From positions 1 to 39,768 of the forward strand of contig CAYTZS010000022.1 in the NCBI GenBank assembly GCA_964442355.1: a stretch of DNA of 39,768 bases, given 5' to 3'. The position numbers were made by a program, and so were the translations under genes. Below are positions 7,401-15,682 of the stretch, one piece after another. The notes under the pieces are model-generated. The model did no database searches, was not told the origin of the DNA, and saw nothing but the letters and a program-made list of their open reading frames with translations. The stretch's first letter is position 1. The number at the start of each line of letters is the position of its first letter. The DNA is from UBA6168 sp964442355 (GTDB taxonomy: Bacteria; Bacteroidota; Bacteroidia; Chitinophagales; Saprospiraceae).

Positions 7401-8591
7401 ATGTCATCTTTACGGCAACGATTCCTACAGCATGTAGCCCAAACCAGCGACATTCCCATGCTGCTCGAAATCGAGCGGGCGGAGGGTTCTTTCCTTTTTG
7501 ATGCATCGAACAAACGCTACCTCGACCTCATAGCTGGCATCAGCGTCAGCGTGCTGGGGCATCGGCATCCAAATGTGGTTCAGGCCGTCAAGTCACAAGC
7601 CGACCGCTACCTTCACACTTTGGTTTATGGCGAATACGTGCTGTCGCCCCAAGTGGAATTGGCTAGCTTGTTGGCGGCATACCTGCCCAAAACCCTCGAT
7701 TGCACGTACTTCACTAACTCCGGCAGCGAGGCTACCGAAGGTGCGATGAAACTGGCGAAACGCTTCACGGAGCGTGCCGAAATCATTGCTTGCCGAGAAG
7801 CTTATCACGGTAGTACGCAGGGGGCCGCCAGCTTGATGTCCCCCAGTTCTTTCACGCAGGGCTATCATCCGCTGCTGCCAGGAGTGCGGCACATCGGTTT
7901 TAATTGCGAAGCAGATTTGGAAATGATAACCAAGCATACTGCCTGCGTCATTGCAGAGACGGTGCAGGCAGAGGCGGGCGTTCGTTTGCCCCAACATGAT
8001 TATCTGAAAAAACTTAGAAAACGCTGCACCGAGGTAGGCGTACTGCTCATTTTTGATGAGATTCAAGCTGGCTACGGTCGTACGGGGTCACTCTGGGCAT
8101 TTGAACAATATGGTGTGGTGCCGGACGTGCTGCTGCTGGCCAAAGGCATGGGCGGGGGCATGCCCATCGGGGCGTTCATTGCCTCGCAGGAAGTGATGCA
8201 GGTACTGGGGCACGAGCCGCCGCTGGGCCATATCACCACTTTTGGAGGGCACCCGGTCTGCTGTGCTGCTGCACTCGCTACGTTGCGTTTTTTGACGGAG
8301 AACAAGCTGTGGGAAAAGGTGCGTGAAAAAGAAGCACTGTTCCACCAATTGCTCAATCATCCAGCCATCCTTGAAGTACGTAGTGCCGGATTGTTGATGG
8401 CGGTAGAGGTGGGTGAGTTTTCCATGCTACGGCAAATCATTCTGGAGTGCGTATCCAATGGCGTCATCACCGACTGGTTTTTGTTCAACGACCGAAGTCT
8501 CCGCATTGCCCCACCGTTGACCATTTCCGAGGAAGAAATTCGATTTGCCTGCAAAGTCATCAATACAGCTATCGAGAAGGTGATGGGCTAA
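7401..8591 (+). CDS. Class III PLP-dependent aminotransferase (acetylornithine/ornithine aminotransferase-like)
   Basis: A 396-residue cytoplasmic transaminase of fold type I. Motifs in order: YLDLIAGISVSVLGHRHP near the N-terminus, the cofactor phosphate loop NSGSEATEGAMKLAKRF, the acid of the pyridine-binding site in LIFDEIQAGYGRTG, and the Schiff-base lysine in LLLAKGMGGGMPIGAF, followed by TFGGHPVCCAAALA. This set is typical of the acetylornithine/ornithine/4-aminobutyrate group; the substrate cannot be fixed from sequence, and no arginine genes flank it. The frame extends to a TTG at 7374, but the ATG at 7401 (MSSLRQRFLQH) is a better start. The gene ends 10 bases before a strong terminator shared with the convergent ppiD-like gene. 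Confidence 0.9.
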   Translation: MSSLRQRFLQHVAQTSDIPMLLEIERAEGSFLFDASNKRYLDLIAGISVSVLGHRHPNVVQAVKSQADRYLHTLVYGEYVLSPQVELASLLAAYLPKTLDCTYFTNSGSEATEGAMKLAKRFTERAEIIACREAYHGSTQGAASLMSPSSFTQGYHPLLPGVRHIGFNCEADLEMITKHTACVIAETVQAEAGVRLPQHDYLKKLRKRCTEVGVLLIFDEIQAGYGRTGSLWAFEQYGVVPDVLLLAKGMGGGMPIGAFIASQEVMQVLGHEPPLGHITTFGGHPVCCAAALATLRFLTENKLWEKVREKEALFHQLLNHPAILEVRSAGLLMAVEVGEFSMLRQIILECVSNGVITDWFLFNDRSLRIAPPLTISEEEIRFACKVINTAIEKVMG

Positions 8592-8594
8592 AAC

Positions 8595-8626
8595 AAAAAA
8601 GGCTTCCCATTGGGAAGCCTTTTTTG
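8595..8626. terminator. Bidirectional rho-independent terminator
   Basis: GGCTTCCCA (8601-8609) pairs with TGGGAAGCC (8611-8619); in practice a 7-bp GC-rich stem with a 5-base loop. An A6 run precedes and a T6 run follows, so it can end transcription from both convergent neighbours, the aminotransferase gene (+) and the parvulin gene (-). Confidence 0.9.
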
Positions 8627-8644
8627 TTGACGAAGAAAAAGTGG

Positions 8645-10804
8645 TTAGAAGAACCTTGAGCGATTGTCTTCGATGTCGGCTTTGTCACGCAGCGTCTGTA
8701 TGAGGCTGTTCCTGACCGAGCCACGAGCCATTACTTGGCTTTGCTGGCGTATTTGGGCAGTGTTGCCAGTCACAGCGCCTGGCGTTTTGTTGGTCGGCAT
8801 CACGATGAAGATACCGGTATTGCCAACGATGGCCTCGCTTGTTTTGTTTAGGTCGAGCTTGAAGGCAGTAGCAACCACTTTCGGTTCAGTCATGCCAACC
8901 TTAGGCAAGAAGGCAGAGGCAAAAGAGACGGCAGTGGCAGTATCTACCTGAACGGAGTACGTGCCTGCTATTGAAGCCAAGTCCTTGCCTTGTGCCTGTT
9001 GCTTCACGATTTCTCCTTTTTTGAGGTTGATGACCATTGGCTCGATTTCCTCTTTTACGTCTTTCCAAGATGGGGTGCCGGCAGGGATAATGCTTTTCAG
9101 GCCAGCTACCACATACTTGTTCACGTAAAACTCACCTTGATTTTGGAAGCTGTACACCTGCGGTGAAACATCGCCAGCGTCCACATCTCCAACATTCTGG
9201 TCGTTGCCGAATGCCCAGCGAACCATCTCACGGCTACCCTGGCCCGGCGTTAGTTGGCCAACGACGTAATCATTGACTTTCAATGGTGGAGTGGTTTCCG
9301 TAGTCAAACCTTTGGCTGTAGCTGCTTTGCGGAGTGACTCCAAGTTTTTGTTTTCTTCCTGCAATTGAAGTGCCTGTTCACGAACAGCATCTTGCGTAGC
9401 TTGGCTTGGCACGATGTCTTTGGAGACATAGGCAACGCTGACGCCGTTCTGGCCGCCGTAACGCTGCGTTACCTCTATGAGGTGTACGCCAAACTCCGAG
9501 ATCACAGAATAGACCTTGCCGATTTCTGCTTTGTAAAAGCAAACATCGTTGAACGGCTTAACCATCCGACCGGGGCCGAATACGCCAAGGTCACCGCCCT
9601 TGCTGGCAGAACCATCTTCGCTGAACTTCACTGCCAGTGAATCGAAGCGACCTGCGCCTGACTCAATCAGCGTTTTAAGGCTGTCAATCGTATTTTGTGC
9701 AGCAACCAAAGTGGCTTGGTCGGTTGCACGGCGCAAGATGTGGCGAGCCTTGACAGAGTCAGGCACAATCTTTTTGCCGAGCATTTTCACGATTTTATAG
9801 GCGCTGCCATCAATGTAAGGGCCGTAAACTTCGCCAATGGGCATGTTGAAGACAGAGTCGGCGATGACAGCACTTAATTCGCTTTTCTTCACGTAAGCAC
9901 CATCAATAGTGCCCAAGTTGTTTTCTACGAAAACTGTGTCGTTTTCAGCAGTCTTGAAGCCGGGAATCAAATCGGTTACACTCTTGCGGATGTCGGCAGA
10001 GTCCTGTGCGGTGGCTTTCACGTCAAAAGCCACGAACTCCAGCTTGCGGGTTTCTTCCGTTTGCTTGAACTGTGCTTTGTTTTCTTCGAAATAGTTTTTG
10101 TAGTCATCGTCGGAAAGTGTGATGGACTTGGTGTCAATTTCGTCGAAAGGCACTTGAACATAGAGGAAGTCAACCTGCTGTGTTTGCTCTAGGTCAATCA
10201 CTTCGGCCATCCAGGTGGGCGTGTACATGCCTTTTTCGACCATACTGGTCATCTTTTTTTGTAGGCGATCCTTGATGATTTCCTTTTCTTGGTGTGCCCA
10301 ACGGTACTTGAAATCGGGCACCAACTGATTGTCGGCTATCATCTGGTCAATCTTGTTGTTGGTGACGATATCCTTCAACTGGCTGAGCTGCTGCCTGTCC
10401 AACTGCTGAGTGGTCTGGCTGCGGTAGCGGCTGCTGATGAGCGGGCTGAGCTTTGAATCGTCGTCGCTGAACTGGAGTTCCAGCAGTTCTGACTTGCTCA
10501 CGCCAAGGCCGATGCACTCGGCTTCTTTCTTGACGATGGCCTCGTCCACGTAATAGTTCCAGAGGTAGGCACGATCGCTGAAGCCATCGCTACCGGAGTT
10601 GGAGTAGAGCATTTCGTGCATGCCGGAGAACTCACGGTAGTCAACTTTTTGCCCTTCAATCTCTCCGATGGTAGTCTGGCTACCTCCAAAGAAGTTTTGG
10701 TTGGGGTTGTCGAACATCAACATGCCGATGAAGAGAATCAACGCCCCGGCAAGTGTTCCTACCAGTAACCATTTCTGTTGCCGAATTTTTCCTATCAGAG
10801 CCAT
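8645..10804 (-). CDS. ppiD: Membrane-anchored peptidyl-prolyl isomerase, PpiD/SurA-like
   Basis: A 719-residue periplasmic folding factor anchored by one N-terminal transmembrane segment (about 13-30, LLVGTLAGALILFIGMLMF). It has an N-terminal SurA_N-like helical region (40-270, charged and Gln-rich), one parvulin rotamase domain at about 351-452 (VKARHILRRA, FDSLAVKFSEDGSASKGGDLGVFGPG, VISEFGVHLIEVTQR) and a long C-terminal extension. The architecture, with one parvulin domain in a membrane-tethered chain, matches PpiD; it should assist folding of exported and outer-membrane proteins, in keeping with the many barrel genes nearby. A very good Bacteroidota promoter lies about 190 bases upstream (10992-11022). 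It converges with the aminotransferase gene at a shared terminator. Confidence 0.9.
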   Translation of the reverse strand: MALIGKIRQQKWLLVGTLAGALILFIGMLMFDNPNQNFFGGSQTTIGEIEGQKVDYREFSGMHEMLYSNSGSDGFSDRAYLWNYYVDEAIVKKEAECIGLGVSKSELLELQFSDDDSKLSPLISSRYRSQTTQQLDRQQLSQLKDIVTNNKIDQMIADNQLVPDFKYRWAHQEKEIIKDRLQKKMTSMVEKGMYTPTWMAEVIDLEQTQQVDFLYVQVPFDEIDTKSITLSDDDYKNYFEENKAQFKQTEETRKLEFVAFDVKATAQDSADIRKSVTDLIPGFKTAENDTVFVENNLGTIDGAYVKKSELSAVIADSVFNMPIGEVYGPYIDGSAYKIVKMLGKKIVPDSVKARHILRRATDQATLVAAQNTIDSLKTLIESGAGRFDSLAVKFSEDGSASKGGDLGVFGPGRMVKPFNDVCFYKAEIGKVYSVISEFGVHLIEVTQRYGGQNGVSVAYVSKDIVPSQATQDAVREQALQLQEENKNLESLRKAATAKGLTTETTPPLKVNDYVVGQLTPGQGSREMVRWAFGNDQNVGDVDAGDVSPQVYSFQNQGEFYVNKYVVAGLKSIIPAGTPSWKDVKEEIEPMVINLKKGEIVKQQAQGKDLASIAGTYSVQVDTATAVSFASAFLPKVGMTEPKVVATAFKLDLNKTSEAIVGNTGIFIVMPTNKTPGAVTGNTAQIRQQSQVMARGSVRNSLIQTLRDKADIEDNRSRFF

Positions 10805-10991
10805 GTGCTATAGAACTTTAGTTTTTTTCTGAAAAAACGATGAGATAATGATGCCGCCAGTTTTACGACGCATTTACCCAAGTGTTTATCAAAAGGAAAA
10901 AAATAATTTTTAAAAAACTGATTTAAAAGGATTTATGCCGCAAGGCAGGTGCTGGCTAATAGCAATAATTATGCCTTCGGAAAAATCCGGG

Positions 10992-11022
10992 CAAAGGTAA
11001 TCGCTTTGGGGAGGAAAACAAA
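10992..11022 (-). promoter_or_regulatory. Bacteroidota-type promoter for the ppiD-like gene
   Basis: Read on the minus strand: TTTG (11019-11022), 19 bases, TACCTTTG (10992-10999), an exact match to the TTTG / TAnnTTTG housekeeping promoter with ideal spacing. It would start transcription near 10985 and give a leader of about 180 bases. The 294-base gap between ppiD and gltA holds no gene. Confidence 0.6.
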
Positions 11023-11053
11023 ATTTTGGTAAGATGATGGAAGGGGAATATTT

Positions 11054-11090
11054 GGATGCTGCCCTTTGGGGGAATGTGCGGGCAGCATCC
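11054..11090 (-). terminator. Stem-loop just downstream of the citrate synthase gene
   Basis: Perfect 11-bp arms GGATGCTGCCC (11054-11064) and GGGCAGCATCC (11080-11090) enclose a 15-base loop, 8 bases past the citrate synthase stop codon. There is no T-run after it on the minus strand, so it may be a weak terminator, a transcript-stabilising 3' hairpin, or both. Confidence 0.5.
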
Positions 11091-11098
11091 AGTATTCG

Positions 11099-12412
11099 CT
11101 AGGCTTTTTTCGCAGCCAAGAACTGCTTGACCCAGTCCAAGGTCACTGATTTTGGACGTTCCAGCGGCATGCCGAGCGCCCTTGACCAGCAGGTGGCAGC
11201 AAGTACGCCCATCGCACGGGATACCCCGAAAAGCACGGTGTAGAAGCTGTACTGGTCAAGACCGTAGTGTACCAACAACGCCCCGGAGTGGGCGTCCACA
11301 TTGGGCCACGGGTTTTTGATTTTGCCAAGTCCTTGGAGGATAGGCGGCACCACCTCGTAGATTTTCCAAACCACATTGACGATTTCATCGTCGGGGCAGT
11401 ACTCTCTTGCGAAGCGCATTTGCTCGATGAAGCGGGGGTCTGGCTTGCGCAAAACGGCATGGCCGTATCCCGGCACCACTTTGCCGGCGGCCAGCGTCGC
11501 CTCCACGTAACTAGCGATTTGCTCCTTGGTCGGATTGCGGGTTTCCAGTTTGTTGAGCATTTGGAATATCCAGTGGATGACCTCTTGGTTGGCAAGGCCG
11601 TGTAGTGGGCCTGCAAGGGAGTTCATCGACCCAGCAAAAGAAAGGTAGGGGTCACTCAGCGTAGAACCAATTAGGTTCATGGTGTGAGCCGAGGCATTGC
11701 CGCCCTCGTGGTCGGCGTGGATGGTCATGTAAAGGCGCATGAGGTCTTTGAAGTCCTCGTTTTCCGACACGCCGAGCATGTGCGCCAAATTGGCAGCCCA
11801 GTCCAGCTTTTGGTCTGCCTTGATGTGATGCCCACCGTGGTAGGTACGGCGGTAGATGTATGCTGCTATCTGTGGCAAACGAGCGAGGAGGTCCATTGTG
11901 TCCTCGTAGGTGGCATCCCAGTATTCGTTTTTGTTCATGCCCTCGCTGTACCTGCGGGCGAAGTGCGACTCCGTCTGCATGGCGTTGATGGCAATGGAAA
12001 ACTGCGTCATGGGGTGGGTACTAGCAGGAAGTTTATCAAGCACACGGCACACATGCGGCGGAACCTTGCTGCGGCGCTCCCACTGGTCGCTAAGCCATTC
12101 TACTTCGGCCTCGGTAGGTATCTCGTCCACTAGCATGAGCCAGAAAAGACCCTCGGGAAGTGGTTCCTTGCCCTTGCCTTTTGGGAGCTTCTCCCGGAGC
12201 TCTGGCAGAGAGTAGCCCCGGAAACGAATACCCTCTTGGGCGTCGAGGAGGGATGGCTCCCAGAGCATAAAGATTATGTCGCGGGCACCACCGAAAACTT
12301 GGCTTAGGGTGACTTCGTCAACGACCGTATTGCCGTGCTCTGCAAGCAGGGCTTTTATTTCTTGTTTTACCTCGGAGGATTTTTGGAAAAACTTCTGTTT
12401 AAGCGGATCCAT
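11099..12412 (-). CDS. gltA: Citrate synthase, mitochondrial (type I) form
   Basis: Condenses acetyl-CoA and oxaloacetate to citrate at the entry of the TCA cycle. At 437 residues it resembles the eukaryotic mitochondrial enzyme more than the hexameric Gram-negative enzyme. Catalytic residues appear in characteristic contexts: His in SLAGPLHGLANQEV, His in VVPGYGHAVLRKPDPR, and Asp in WPNVDAHSGALLVHYGL. Other matches are TIHADHEGGNASAHTMNLIGSTLSDPYLSFA (given in parts: TIHADHEGGNASAH, SDPYLSFAGSMN) and YIYRRTYHGG. No mitochondrial-like targeting extension precedes MDPLKQKFF. It appears monocistronic, with a terminator of the upstream gene at 12541-12573 and a stem-loop at its own 3' end. Confidence 0.95.
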   Translation of the reverse strand: MDPLKQKFFQKSSEVKQEIKALLAEHGNTVVDEVTLSQVFGGARDIIFMLWEPSLLDAQEGIRFRGYSLPELREKLPKGKGKEPLPEGLFWLMLVDEIPTEAEVEWLSDQWERRSKVPPHVCRVLDKLPASTHPMTQFSIAINAMQTESHFARRYSEGMNKNEYWDATYEDTMDLLARLPQIAAYIYRRTYHGGHHIKADQKLDWAANLAHMLGVSENEDFKDLMRLYMTIHADHEGGNASAHTMNLIGSTLSDPYLSFAGSMNSLAGPLHGLANQEVIHWIFQMLNKLETRNPTKEQIASYVEATLAAGKVVPGYGHAVLRKPDPRFIEQMRFAREYCPDDEIVNVVWKIYEVVPPILQGLGKIKNPWPNVDAHSGALLVHYGLDQYSFYTVLFGVSRAMGVLAATCWSRALGMPLERPKSVTLDWVKQFLAAKKA

Positions 12413-12540
12413 CTACTATCTGGATTTTATCTGGTTGTTAAAAATTGTCCGTTTTGACACGAACGCATTTGAATAGATATGGTTTTTGTTTCGGGTCGTA
12501 AAAGTAGAAATTTTGACAAGGTTGCCCCTTTTCAAAAACA

Positions 12541-12573
12541 AAAAAGCGGTGCGAATTGCCCACACCGCTTTTT
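12541..12573 (-). terminator. Rho-independent terminator of the small secreted protein gene
   Basis: GCGGTG (12546-12551) and CACCGC (12563-12568) form the stem around an 11-base loop; A5 precedes and T5 follows, so it is symmetrical. It lies 30 bases beyond the stop of the gene at 12603-13031 and isolates that gene from gltA. Confidence 0.8.
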
Positions 12574-12602
12574 GCTCAAAAAATACAACGACCGACCAAA
12601 GC

Positions 12603-13031
12603 CTAAAGTGCTTCGAGGTCTAACATGGTCATTTTGTTGTCTATTTCTTGCTGCGGTGAGCCGGCGGACTTCATCTCCTTGTACACTAAGGCTTTTTTCT
12701 CACGTAGCTTTTGCTGTTCCTGATTGTAGATGGCCATTTGCTCGGCGTTCAAGATGCGGTCGAAAGAGGCATCGTTGCCCAGCTTGATAGAGCGAATCTT
12801 GAGGGTGTAGGCGTTGGGATCGCTGGCTTTCAGCGGTTCTATCTCGGCGAGGTTGCGAAACTTCCGCTCTTGTATTTTCAGCATTTCCGCCTGCTGTTTT
12901 TCGTTGAGGCCGTAGCGTTGGTTCATTTGTTCAGTTGCTGCTTGGGCGGGAGTTGTGCTTGTGGAAGTCGCTTGGGCCATTGCGCCGAAGGCGGAAAACA
13001 AGCACAGAAAACAGATAATCAGATTTTTCAT
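12603..13031 (-). CDS. Small secreted helical protein, Spy/CpxP-like
   Basis: A 142-residue exported protein. The ATG at 13031 starts MKNLIICFLCLFSAFGAMAQ, a clear signal peptide cut after AMA or AQ; a GTG at 13067 and an ATG at 13037 are possible earlier starts. The mature part is charged and helical, with YGLNEKQQAEMLKIQERKF and a second segment ILNAEQMAIYNQEQQ; this spacing of LNxxQ-like motifs recalls Spy/CpxP periplasmic proteins (LTxxQ family), which buffer envelope stress. The similarity is weak and the role is inferred. A palindrome lies 31-54 bases upstream of the start and a terminator follows the stop, so it is probably its own transcription unit. Confidence 0.7.
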   Translation of the reverse strand: MKNLIICFLCLFSAFGAMAQATSTSTTPAQAATEQMNQRYGLNEKQQAEMLKIQERKFRNLAEIEPLKASDPNAYTLKIRSIKLGNDASFDRILNAEQMAIYNQEQQKLREKKALVYKEMKSAGSPQQEIDNKMTMLDLEAL

Positions 13032-13061
13032 CAACATCGTTTTTTTATTGGAATACTTTTG

Positions 13062-13085
13062 CGGCACAAGTTACGACTTGTGCCG
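13062..13085. promoter_or_regulatory. 10-bp perfect palindrome upstream of the Spy-like gene, possible operator
   Basis: CGGCACAAGT (13062-13071), 4 bases TACG, ACTTGTGCCG (13076-13085). It has no T-run and sits between the divergent Spy-like and DUF3109 genes. On the minus strand it includes TAACTTG, one base short of a -7 box, so protein binding here could control the Spy-like gene. It could instead be a 5'-leader hairpin. Confidence 0.55.
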
Positions 13086-13151
13086 TTACACCAGCCCAGT
13101 GTGCTTTGTTTTTGTGTTAAAAAGTAAGGCATCAGGCAAAAACGCTTCATT

Positions 13152-13730
13152 TTGGTCATTGTTCAAGACATACTCGTCAGTGAGGACGTGCTCACTGAGC
13201 ACTTCCGTTGTAACCTCGACGCCTGTAAAGGTGCCTGCTGCTGGGAGGGCGACTTTGGTGCCCCGCTCGAAGCTGCCGAGTTGGAGACCCTCGAAAACAT
13301 CTACGAAGTCGTAAAGCCTTTCCTGCGCCCAGAAGGTGTTCAAGCCATTGAAAAGCAGGGGCTTCATGTGCATTACCCCGACCTGAATGGCCCCGGAACC
13401 CCCCTCCTCGAAAATGGTGCATGCGCTTTCCTCACTTTTGAGAGCAATGGCGTGGCCAAATGCGGCATTGAAAAAGCTGCCGAAGCAGGTGTCACCGACT
13501 TCAAAAAACCCATCTCTTGCCACCTTTATCCGGTGCGGGTTGCCACCACGCCCGAATTGGGCTTCGAAGCATTGAACTACGATGTCTGGGACATTTGCAG
13601 TGCGGCCTGTACTGCTGGTAAAAAGGAAAAACTGCCTGTTTACAAGTTTGTGAAGGAGGCCATCATCAGGAAGTACGGGGCCGAATTTTACGAAGAATTG
13701 GACGCTGCAGCAGGGTATTTGAAAAAATAA
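13152..13730 (+). CDS. DUF3109 family cysteine-rich protein
   Basis: A 192-residue cytoplasmic protein rich in conserved cysteines: HFRCNLDACKGACCWEGD near the N-terminus, then ENGACAF, AKCGIE, ISCHLYPVR and DICSAAC. This is the DUF3109 pattern, related to the YkgJ-type zinc/iron-chelating proteins, and suggests a bound metal or Fe-S cluster; the function is unknown. The frame contains no early ATG; TTG at 13152-13154 gives MVIVQDILVSEDVL, which places the Cys motif at the usual distance from the N-terminus, so a TTG start is chosen. It converges with the DUF6089 barrel gene 34 bases downstream. Confidence 0.85.
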   Translation: MVIVQDILVSEDVLTEHFRCNLDACKGACCWEGDFGAPLEAAELETLENIYEVVKPFLRPEGVQAIEKQGLHVHYPDLNGPGTPLLENGACAFLTFESNGVAKCGIEKAAEAGVTDFKKPISCHLYPVRVATTPELGFEALNYDVWDICSAACTAGKKEKLPVYKFVKEAIIRKYGAEFYEELDAAAGYLKK

Positions 13731-13764
13731 GCTGCTATTTCCCAAGCCGAGCGATTTTTCACAG

Positions 13765-14460
13765 CTAGTTTGGGGAAAGGTTGTAGTCGGTCTGCTGGTC
13801 GCCTAAGAAAAAAGAAGCAGTGATGCCGATAATCACATACCAGTCATTCCTGTCGTTGTTGCCATTCTTGCTGACACCGTCGAGGTAGTCGTTGAAAGTT
13901 GCCCTCCAGCCAACGTCAATACCCAACGAAAAAAATTCAAGCAAATCCGCCCGAGCACCAAAAATCAATGGCAGGCTGGCGGACAGCGTTTTCTCGTCTT
14001 GTTCTGGGAATTTGTCAGCGTCGAGCGGGTCAGTGACACTGACGACTGGTGCGAAGGACGCTATGCCCATTCCCAGCCCAACGTAAGGTGAAAACTGCGG
14101 CCTAAAAATCCCAGTATTGCTCACCCGGCTTCTGCCAAATGGATGGAATTCGCCCACGAAGCTCGCCTCCAAAATATTCGACTCAAAACGCCAACCCCTT
14201 TCCTTCAAACTTCCCTTGGCATTATTGTCATTTCCTGAAATGAATCCATACATGAAGTTGCCCCTGATTTTAAACTTATCATTTAGGTGGTAACGCACGA
14301 ACCCGCCATAAGAGAGCCTAGTCTCAGACGGTTCAATCTGGTCTTCTGCCAGGTCGCCTTGGTAGTTAGCAAAACCTCCCAAAACGCCAACTTCCATCTT
14401 TTGCTGGGAAAGGAGAGCTGCTGGAAAGCAGCAAAGCAAAAACAGCATCAATCTGCCCAT
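13765..14460 (-). CDS. DUF6089-like outer-membrane beta-barrel protein
   Basis: A 231-residue protein with a signal peptide (MGRLMLFLLCCFPAALLSQ) and a short barrel: EVGVLGGFANYQGDL, LSYGGFVRYHLNDKFKIRGNF, PYVGLGMGIASF, GIDVGWRATFNDYLDGVS. The last motif and the opening GGFANYQGDL match proteins annotated DUF6089 in Bacteroidota. It presumably sits in the outer membrane; its specific role is unknown. It is convergent with DUF3109 and has no clear promoter in the 237-base gap upstream. Confidence 0.8.
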   Translation of the reverse strand: MGRLMLFLLCCFPAALLSQQKMEVGVLGGFANYQGDLAEDQIEPSETRLSYGGFVRYHLNDKFKIRGNFMYGFISGNDNNAKGSLKERGWRFESNILEASFVGEFHPFGRSRVSNTGIFRPQFSPYVGLGMGIASFAPVVSVTDPLDADKFPEQDEKTLSASLPLIFGARADLLEFFSLGIDVGWRATFNDYLDGVSKNGNNDRNDWYVIIGITASFFLGDQQTDYNLSPN

Positions 14461-14697
14461 AAAAAAGTGTTTTCTGTTTGCAATGACTCAGCTTGGGGGA
14501 ATTGTCTCAATCGCAATAGGGCTGATGAAGGAGCGAAACTAAATTTTTTATTGGTTAAGTGCAAAATTGCTGTTGTTGCGCCATCGGTATCCAAATCCTT
14601 GAGGGAATGCTCGGAGGCTGGCCGTTGCAAAAAATCATGACCTATATTTCCAACATGGATTGTTACTTTTGAGGCTAAAACAAAGCTATACTTAAGT

Positions 14698-15660
14698 ATG
14701 AAAATTCTTCATAAAATACTCATTATCAATTTTTTGGCGCTTTTATCTCTTGAAAACACCTTCGCTCAAACGGCAACCATTACCGAGCGAATCCCCGGCT
14801 CAAAGGTCAGTTTCAAAATGGCGCTCGTACCGGGTGGCACTTTCCAGATGGGCAATCCCGATGGCGCACCCAACGAGCAGCCGCAGCGTCAAGTAAAGCT
14901 CGACAGTTTTTGGATGGGTGTCACGGAGGTCGGCTACGACGAGTTCATCATTTTTTATCAAAAAGAATACGACATGGACTCTTCGGCAATACCTGGTGTG
15001 GCCTACAAGGCGGATGCTGTCAGCCGCCCTACCCCACAGTATATTGACTATACCTATGGCATGGGCAAATCGGGGTTCCCAGCAGTGAGCATGACCCAAC
15101 AAGCGGCCTTGCGTTACTGCAAATGGCTTTATGTGAAAACGGGACATTTCTACCGCCTACCGACCGAGGCGGAGTGGGAATACGCCTGCAAGAGCCAGCA
15201 AACGACCGTTGGTAATTGGCAATTGGGGCAAGAACTGAGCGACCTCGCCTGGTTTTACGATAACAGCTTTGAAAAATACCACGAATTGGCGCAAAAAAAG
15301 CCCAATCCCCTCGGTCTTTACGACATGCTCGGCAACGTGTCCGAATGGACGCTCGACTTCTACGACGAAACCTACCTCCAAAACCTCAAAGGCGACCCTG
15401 CCACCAACCCATGGGTGGAGCCCACCAAACGCCACTCCCGCACCGTGAAGGGTGGGTCTTATGACAGCAATGCGACAGAATGTACCTGCTCTGCTCGCAA
15501 GAAATCGGAGCCACGCTGGCAGGCCCGCGACCCACAAATCCCGAAAAGCCACTGGTGGAACCCAGACTCGCCATTTTTGGGCTTTCGCTTGGTCAGGCCC
15601 TTGAAGCCGATGACAGCTGCGGAAGTGGAGGCGTTTTTTGCGAAAGCAATCAAGGATTGA
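14698..15660 (+). CDS. Exported SUMF1/formylglycine-generating-enzyme-fold protein
   Basis: A 320-residue protein with a signal peptide (MKILHKILIINFLALLSLEN, cut near FAQ) and a C-type-lectin-like SUMF1 fold. Motifs: MALVPGGTFQMGN (42-53), FWMGVTEVGYDEF, FPAVSMTQQAALRYCKWL, YRLPTEAEWEYACK (152-165), LGLYDMLGNVSEWTLD (205-220), VKGGSYDS and FLGFRLVRP. Cys262 and Cys264 (ECTCSAR) lie near the position of the catalytic pair of true formylglycine-generating enzymes but with different spacing, so catalysis is doubtful. Relatives in this phylum include gliding/T9SS lipoproteins GldJ and GldK, but this protein lacks a lipobox and is shorter. A -7 box TACTTTTG (14664-14671) lies 26 bases upstream of the start. 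Confidence 0.88.
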   Translation: MKILHKILIINFLALLSLENTFAQTATITERIPGSKVSFKMALVPGGTFQMGNPDGAPNEQPQRQVKLDSFWMGVTEVGYDEFIIFYQKEYDMDSSAIPGVAYKADAVSRPTPQYIDYTYGMGKSGFPAVSMTQQAALRYCKWLYVKTGHFYRLPTEAEWEYACKSQQTTVGNWQLGQELSDLAWFYDNSFEKYHELAQKKPNPLGLYDMLGNVSEWTLDFYDETYLQNLKGDPATNPWVEPTKRHSRTVKGGSYDSNATECTCSARKKSEPRWQARDPQIPKSHWWNPDSPFLGFRLVRPLKPMTAAEVEAFFAKAIKD

Positions 15661-15682
15661 GTCGAACGGGAATTGCGTTTGC

